A stretch of DNA of 64,000 bases from Limonium bicolor (taxonomy: Eukaryota; Streptophyta; Magnoliopsida; Caryophyllales; Plumbaginaceae): positions 480,787,594 through 480,851,593 of the forward strand of contig CM041777.1 in NCBI GenBank assembly GCA_023374045.1, read 5' to 3'. The first letter of the stretch is position 1. Every line of letters begins with the position of its first letter. Made by a program: the position numbers and the translations under genes. Of the stretch, positions 60,016-64,000 are shown piece by piece. The notes beneath the pieces are model-generated. The model did no database searches. It was not told the DNA's origin and worked only from the letters and a program-made list of their open reading frames with translations.

Positions 60016-60106
60016 TAAACTTTAAGTTGCATTAATCTAGCATACTTGTCACCTTTTTATTGGTTTATTTAACTTCTCTCTTCTGTTGGTCCCACCAATG
60101 CTCTCA

Positions 60107-60314
60107 TAGAGGTCGTTCGCTGACCGCGTGGGAAAGAAACCAAACGCGAGTTTTGCTGCGTTTGAATAGAGCTTAGTATGGTTAACGTATAATAACCGGA
60201 CATGTAAGCTTTTTGTCTGTCCAAGTTAAGCAAAGTCCAATAATAAATAGACATCTGTTCACTACTTTTTCCTTAAAGTAGATTAAAACCGATTCGTGAC
60301 AGACGAACGGACCC
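60107..60314. mobile_element. MITE-like element E4
   Basis: The ends GGTCGTTCGCTGACCG and CGAACGGACCC are imperfect inverses. No clear TSD. Confidence 0.5.
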
Positions 60315-60345
60315 ATAGTATTAACTCTATATTAAAGCTTCTAAA

Positions 60346-60615
60346 ACCTGCGTTCAAAAAATCAAACATTAATCTTTGTACAAAACACAGTTGTTCGATG
60401 CAAACGCAGCAATAGTTGCTTTTGCATAGAGCTAGCTTTAGTTAGTTTTTATCAGTCTAGTTAACTAATCAGAGATTGACAAGTGTATAAGTGTGGAACC
60501 TAATAAATAAGTTAACAAATCAAACATATACATGTGGCAGTAGCTTTATGTATAAAGCTATTTAAAAGTACATAAAACTAGCTTGTGAATTCATAAGTCC
60601 GACGCCGAACGGGAC
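60346..60615. mobile_element. MITE-like element E5
   Basis: It starts near AACCTGCGTTC and ends GCCGAACGGGACCT. The body has GTTAACTAA-type motifs like E3. The boundaries are approximate. Confidence 0.45.
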
Positions 60616-61190
60616 CTAAGTCTAAAAATTAAAGAATGTTGTAAATTTAAATTTTGTTATAAGTTTGTAGATGTCAAAGTGTAAATTCTGAATATAAAGG
60701 GTTAGTAGTTTTTTTAAATTATATTATAAATCATAATCCATTATTATTTTTAGAAATATTTCTGTTGAAATTATAATGACGTAGTAATATTAATTTTGAT
60801 GTTATAGTTTTGAGAAAGAAAAACCAGATCATGATCTCGTGATTAATTTTAGTAAATTTTTTTTATTGAAATTATAATAGAATAATAATATTAATTTTGC
60901 ACTATTCCACAAAAAGTAATAACGAAAAATAGTATATGCCCACCAATAACTGCACAATAATTTTTTTATTTATATTTTTCTTACAAAAATGCACTAAAAA
61001 CAACTCTACGCACATTTGCAACATCCTACAATTAAGATAAAAAAATAAAGTCCTTGAGGAGAAACTTTTTGACTTATTGTGTATATAGCTAATTGTAAAC
61101 TAATGTAATAAAGTAGTAAATCAGTAAAATTAATTTTACATGATTCCACAATAGGTGATAACAAAACATTAATTTATGTGTGACTAGGAT
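60616..61190. other. AT-rich stretch, no gene seen
   Basis: Only short frames and internal repeats of AAATTATAAT(A/G)-type wording. Nothing recognised. Confidence 0.5.
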
Positions 61191-62302
61191 GTTGCTACTG
61201 GTCCTCAAATCAATCTATAAAAAGTTGGGTTTAAATTGAGATTTTTGATCCAAAAATAAATTGGGTTGGTTTGGGTTGGGTCATAAAACCCATTTCGAGT
61301 TCGGTTGAACCCGTCAACCTGAAATCAATCCGTAAAAAGTCAGGTTTGGGTTGAGATTTTAGACCCAAAAATTTTTTGAGTCGGGTTTGAGTTAGGATAT
61401 TAAAACCCATTTCGAGTTCGAGTTGAACCCGTCAACCCGTAACATGAAAATTAAATTTTTTTTATAGAAAATATGTTATACTCAATGACATCACTTAATG
61501 TTGATTTATTAATTACTTAACTAAATATTTTAACCAGTAATTTATGATTAAATGTAGTACATATTAATGAATTAATATTAAAACATTATATTTATTTATT
61601 AAATAATTCAAAATTTTAAAATAAAATAAAATTAATAATACGGGTCGAGAGGTTCGGGTTAAAGAAATATAAACCACTCTCTGTTCAGATCGGGTTCAGG
61701 TTGACCTAAACTATTTTTGGGTAGGTTTGCATGAGCTCAATGATGGCCATCGGTTCCGAATAGAACCGGAACTGCCGGGTAGAACCGGAACCAATCAGAA
61801 CCGGAATTGGTTGGAACCGGTCTGGAACCGATTCGGAACCGGAACCGCGACAAACGAAGCGAAACGAATACACATTTTGGGATTCGGCCCAGTTAACCGG
61901 AACCGCCTGGAACCGCCCTTGGATATTAGGAACCGCAAAACTGGAACCGGAACCGATGGAACCACCCCGGAACCGCCCCGGAATCGGTCAAATGTCAAAA
62001 TGACGTCATTTTGACCCAATGGCGTGCACTCTTCTAAGAACCAGACGAAACCGCCCCGGAATTGGTCGGAACCGCTCCGGAACCAGCCGGAACCGCTACG
62101 GAACCGGAACCGGAATCAGAACTGCTCCGAAATCGGTCGGAACCGATTTTTTAAGCGAATTCGACGTGAATACAATTTTTGGAACCGGAACTAGAACCGC
62201 CCAGGACCAGTTCCGAATCCGAATATACATTTTCCGATACCGGAACCGAAACCGTGGCCACCATTAGCTCAACCCAACCCAAAACCCAATTTTGACATCC
62301 CT
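61191..62302. mobile_element. Old hAT-type MITE of the GGGTTCGGGT family, hosting a younger MITE
   Basis: The right end TTTTGACATCCCTAA matches the right end of the element at 57726-58228. The left end (near TAGGATGTTGC) is eroded. The interior shows the same GAACCCGTCAACC / GGGTTGAGATTTT wording as that element. It is interrupted at 61740-62263. Confidence 0.6.
61740..62263. mobile_element. GGAACCGG-rich MITE derived from the hAT at 38.8-52.0 kb
   Basis: The ends TGATGGCCATCGGTT and GTGGCCACCA are imperfect inverses. TGAGCTCA lies to the left and TTAGCTCA to the right, a 7-of-8 TSD. Both halves match the ends of the larger hAT: AACGAAGCGAA-CGAATACA and GAACCGCCTGGAACC-CCCTTGGAT on the left, CCAGGACCAGTTCC on the right. 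It is therefore an internal-deletion derivative. Apparent ORFs of up to 95 codons on both strands arise from the repeat and are not genes. Confidence 0.8.
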
Positions 62303-62386
62303 AAGGAACAATAACTATTTCATAAATCTTTTATTTATTTATTTTTTTGAAAAAATTGCACTAAACAAATTGCGTCTATCCTACAA

Positions 62387-64000
62387 TGAAATACCCCGTA
62401 ATTAAAAACAGTGATTAATTAGGCTAATTATATTTTTAAAGGCTTAATTACACTTAAATAAATACGAGGGAACAAATCCTGAAGAAAACGGACCGTTAAA
62501 ATGGGTTAAAAGCATAAACGAACCTCAAAGCGCGTTTTTCGAGGAAACCGGGAAAACGCGACTTTAAGCGGGTCAAATAGACTCGTAACAGTTTTGGTCA
62601 ACTAAACAATCATTAATAAATATTAGTGAAGCTTTAGAACCAATAAAATTAATAAAACGAGAAAATTCCGGAAAACGGGTACCGGTTAGTAGAAACTGTA
62701 ACAACCGGGAAGTTGTGGGGTGAGAATGCAAATAAGAAAAATTAATGTGTCCACTTTTGCAAATAAAAAGCAAAATTTGATTGTGTGTGTAAGGGGGGCG
62801 GCCAGCTCACTCTCTCACACCCTCTTAATTCCCCTCTTATTTGCTAAAAGACAAACCTATTAAGTAAACAAAAAAAAAGAGACTCTGTCTCCTACCCCTC
62901 ACCCTCCTCTCACGTTTTTCCCTCCTCTCTATTCTCTCTATTTCTCCTCCTTCCTCCTGCGACAGCCATGGAGAATTAGAAGAACTCACACAACTCCCTC
63001 CTTCTCTCCTCTTGTTAACCCATTAATCTTGCTCCAAAAATTACAAAATTAGTACCATTGGAATCCCCTTGCAAAGGAGAACATTTCCCTCCTTTCAAAA
63101 ATCCAAAAGCTCAACTTTCGTTTTTATGGGTATTCTCCATTTGAAGATTCAAGTCCACCATTAGAAGCACCTTCACCTCCTTATAATCTTGAGGTAAAAA
63201 GAATTTCGAAAATCCTCCATTTCTAGCTCTCATTGGCATTATAAGGATTTTCAGTTTTTGAACTCTTGGCCCTCTTTGTTCCAGCCGATTTTGGCTCTCT
63301 TGTTGGGCTAGGAATATTGTTCTCTTGCTAGTCAAGAACTTCATCCATCCATTGGAAGGTAATACCGTTGTCTAAACCCTAAAACATTTAAATTATAGGG
63401 TTAGTGCAAAAATGAATGTTAAATGGTATTGTGTATTGTCATGGGTTGTAGCACTTGGGGTGTGTGAACCTCATTGGGACCGAGAACAAAGGAGAAGGAA
63501 GGAAGAGAAGGAAAAAGGAAGAAACACAAGGTAATCACCTATACCTTGAGCTAGTTTTGTATGTAGTATTGTAACAGCTTTTGGAGTAGTAAAATGAGTA
63601 ATAAATTGAGTAATGAGTAGTAAGTATATTGTAGTATGAGGAGGAATGATGTTGTAACAGTTTTGAAGTTTTTAAATGAGTTTTAAAAGCTTGGGAAAAC
63701 CATGGGTAGTATGTGTATGTGTGCAGGAATCTATGTTGTTGTAGTAGTGTTGAATTGTGTATAAGAAGTGTTGTGTAAACAGGTTGTGAGAATATGAATA
63801 TGTGAGCTGAAATAATGTGTGGAGAATGTTAAAAATATAGGGGAGACTATGTCAAATTCTATCTAGGAATTTGAGGACTTAGGTACATTTGGAACAGATT
63901 TTGGAGAGTTTAAAAGGAGTGGTTTTGTAGTTGAAACAGTTTTGAAAATGAGTTGTAAGAGGGATGGAGTTAGGATGTGAACTAGTGTATTTAAGATGCC
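62387..64000 (+). mobile_element. 5' part of a Ty3/gypsy-type LTR, cut by the window end
   Basis: It starts TGAAATACCCCGTAATT and follows the minus-strand LTR at 25263-29878 closely, read from its 5' end, for example AAAGCGCGTTTTTCGAGG and ACAACCGGGAAGTTGTGGGG. Unlike that copy it has no MULE-type MITE; its intact target lies near 63240. Whether it is a solo LTR or a full element cannot be seen. Confidence 0.85.

Noticed and set aside
61727..62267. Arg/Asn/Thr-rich ORFs (up to 95 codons)
   Set aside because: They derive from GGAACCGG subterminal repeats of the MITE, with similar frames on the opposite strand.

Overview
This window is nuclear DNA from a flowering plant, most likely a eudicot. 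The evidence is GT-AG introns in two plant-specific genes, nuclear tRNA genes with internal Pol III boxes, and a dense nest of plant-type transposable elements (TEs). The species cannot be named from the sequence. Two host protein genes are clear, facing each other tail to tail. The first is an LRR (outer-arm-dynein-light-chain-1-like) protein on + at 5413-7883, in 4 coding exons. The second is a QUASIMODO2/TSD2-type putative pectin methyltransferase on - at 32005-35355, in 8 coding exons. From memory, their Arabidopsis counterparts are adjacent loci (At1g78230/At1g78240). If so, this is conserved microsynteny stretched by about 24 kb of inserted repeats.

Layout: 1-1720, 3' part of a Ty3/gypsy-type LTR; 3110-3624, small MITEs; 5413-7883, LRR gene; 8377-8561, a SINE with 17-bp TSDs; 10870-12640, a decayed Ty1/copia remnant with a gag zinc knuckle; 12714-15330, a direct-repeat block carrying two tRNA-Thr(UGU) genes; 15336-25262 and 29879-30620, dispersed copies of one CGGGTT-rich repeat. 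Those copies are interrupted by two minus-strand LTR-type insertions: 7.3 kb at 16258-23557, and a 4.6-kb solo LTR at 25263-29878 that itself holds a 538-bp MULE-type MITE. Then come 32005-36430, QUA2 with its leader; about 38807-52040, a gutted hAT transposon split by an 11.8-kb LTR element at 39222-51038; 52048-57660, nested fold-back elements; 57726-62302, hAT and Tourist-like MITEs, several abutting; and 62387-64000, the start of another LTR of the 4.6-kb family.

The most striking structure is the 11.8-kb element. It has near-identical LTRs of about 3.46 kb, a perfect 5-bp TSD, an intact tRNA-Met-type PBS and a PPT. Its 4.9-kb interior has no recognisable polymerase, so it looks like a recently mobilised large retrotransposon derivative (LARD). 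Each LTR holds four regularly spaced 36-bp hairpins. Three LTR families in the window share a 3' module. Several insertions have their unoccupied site preserved elsewhere in the window, so their boundaries can be read directly.
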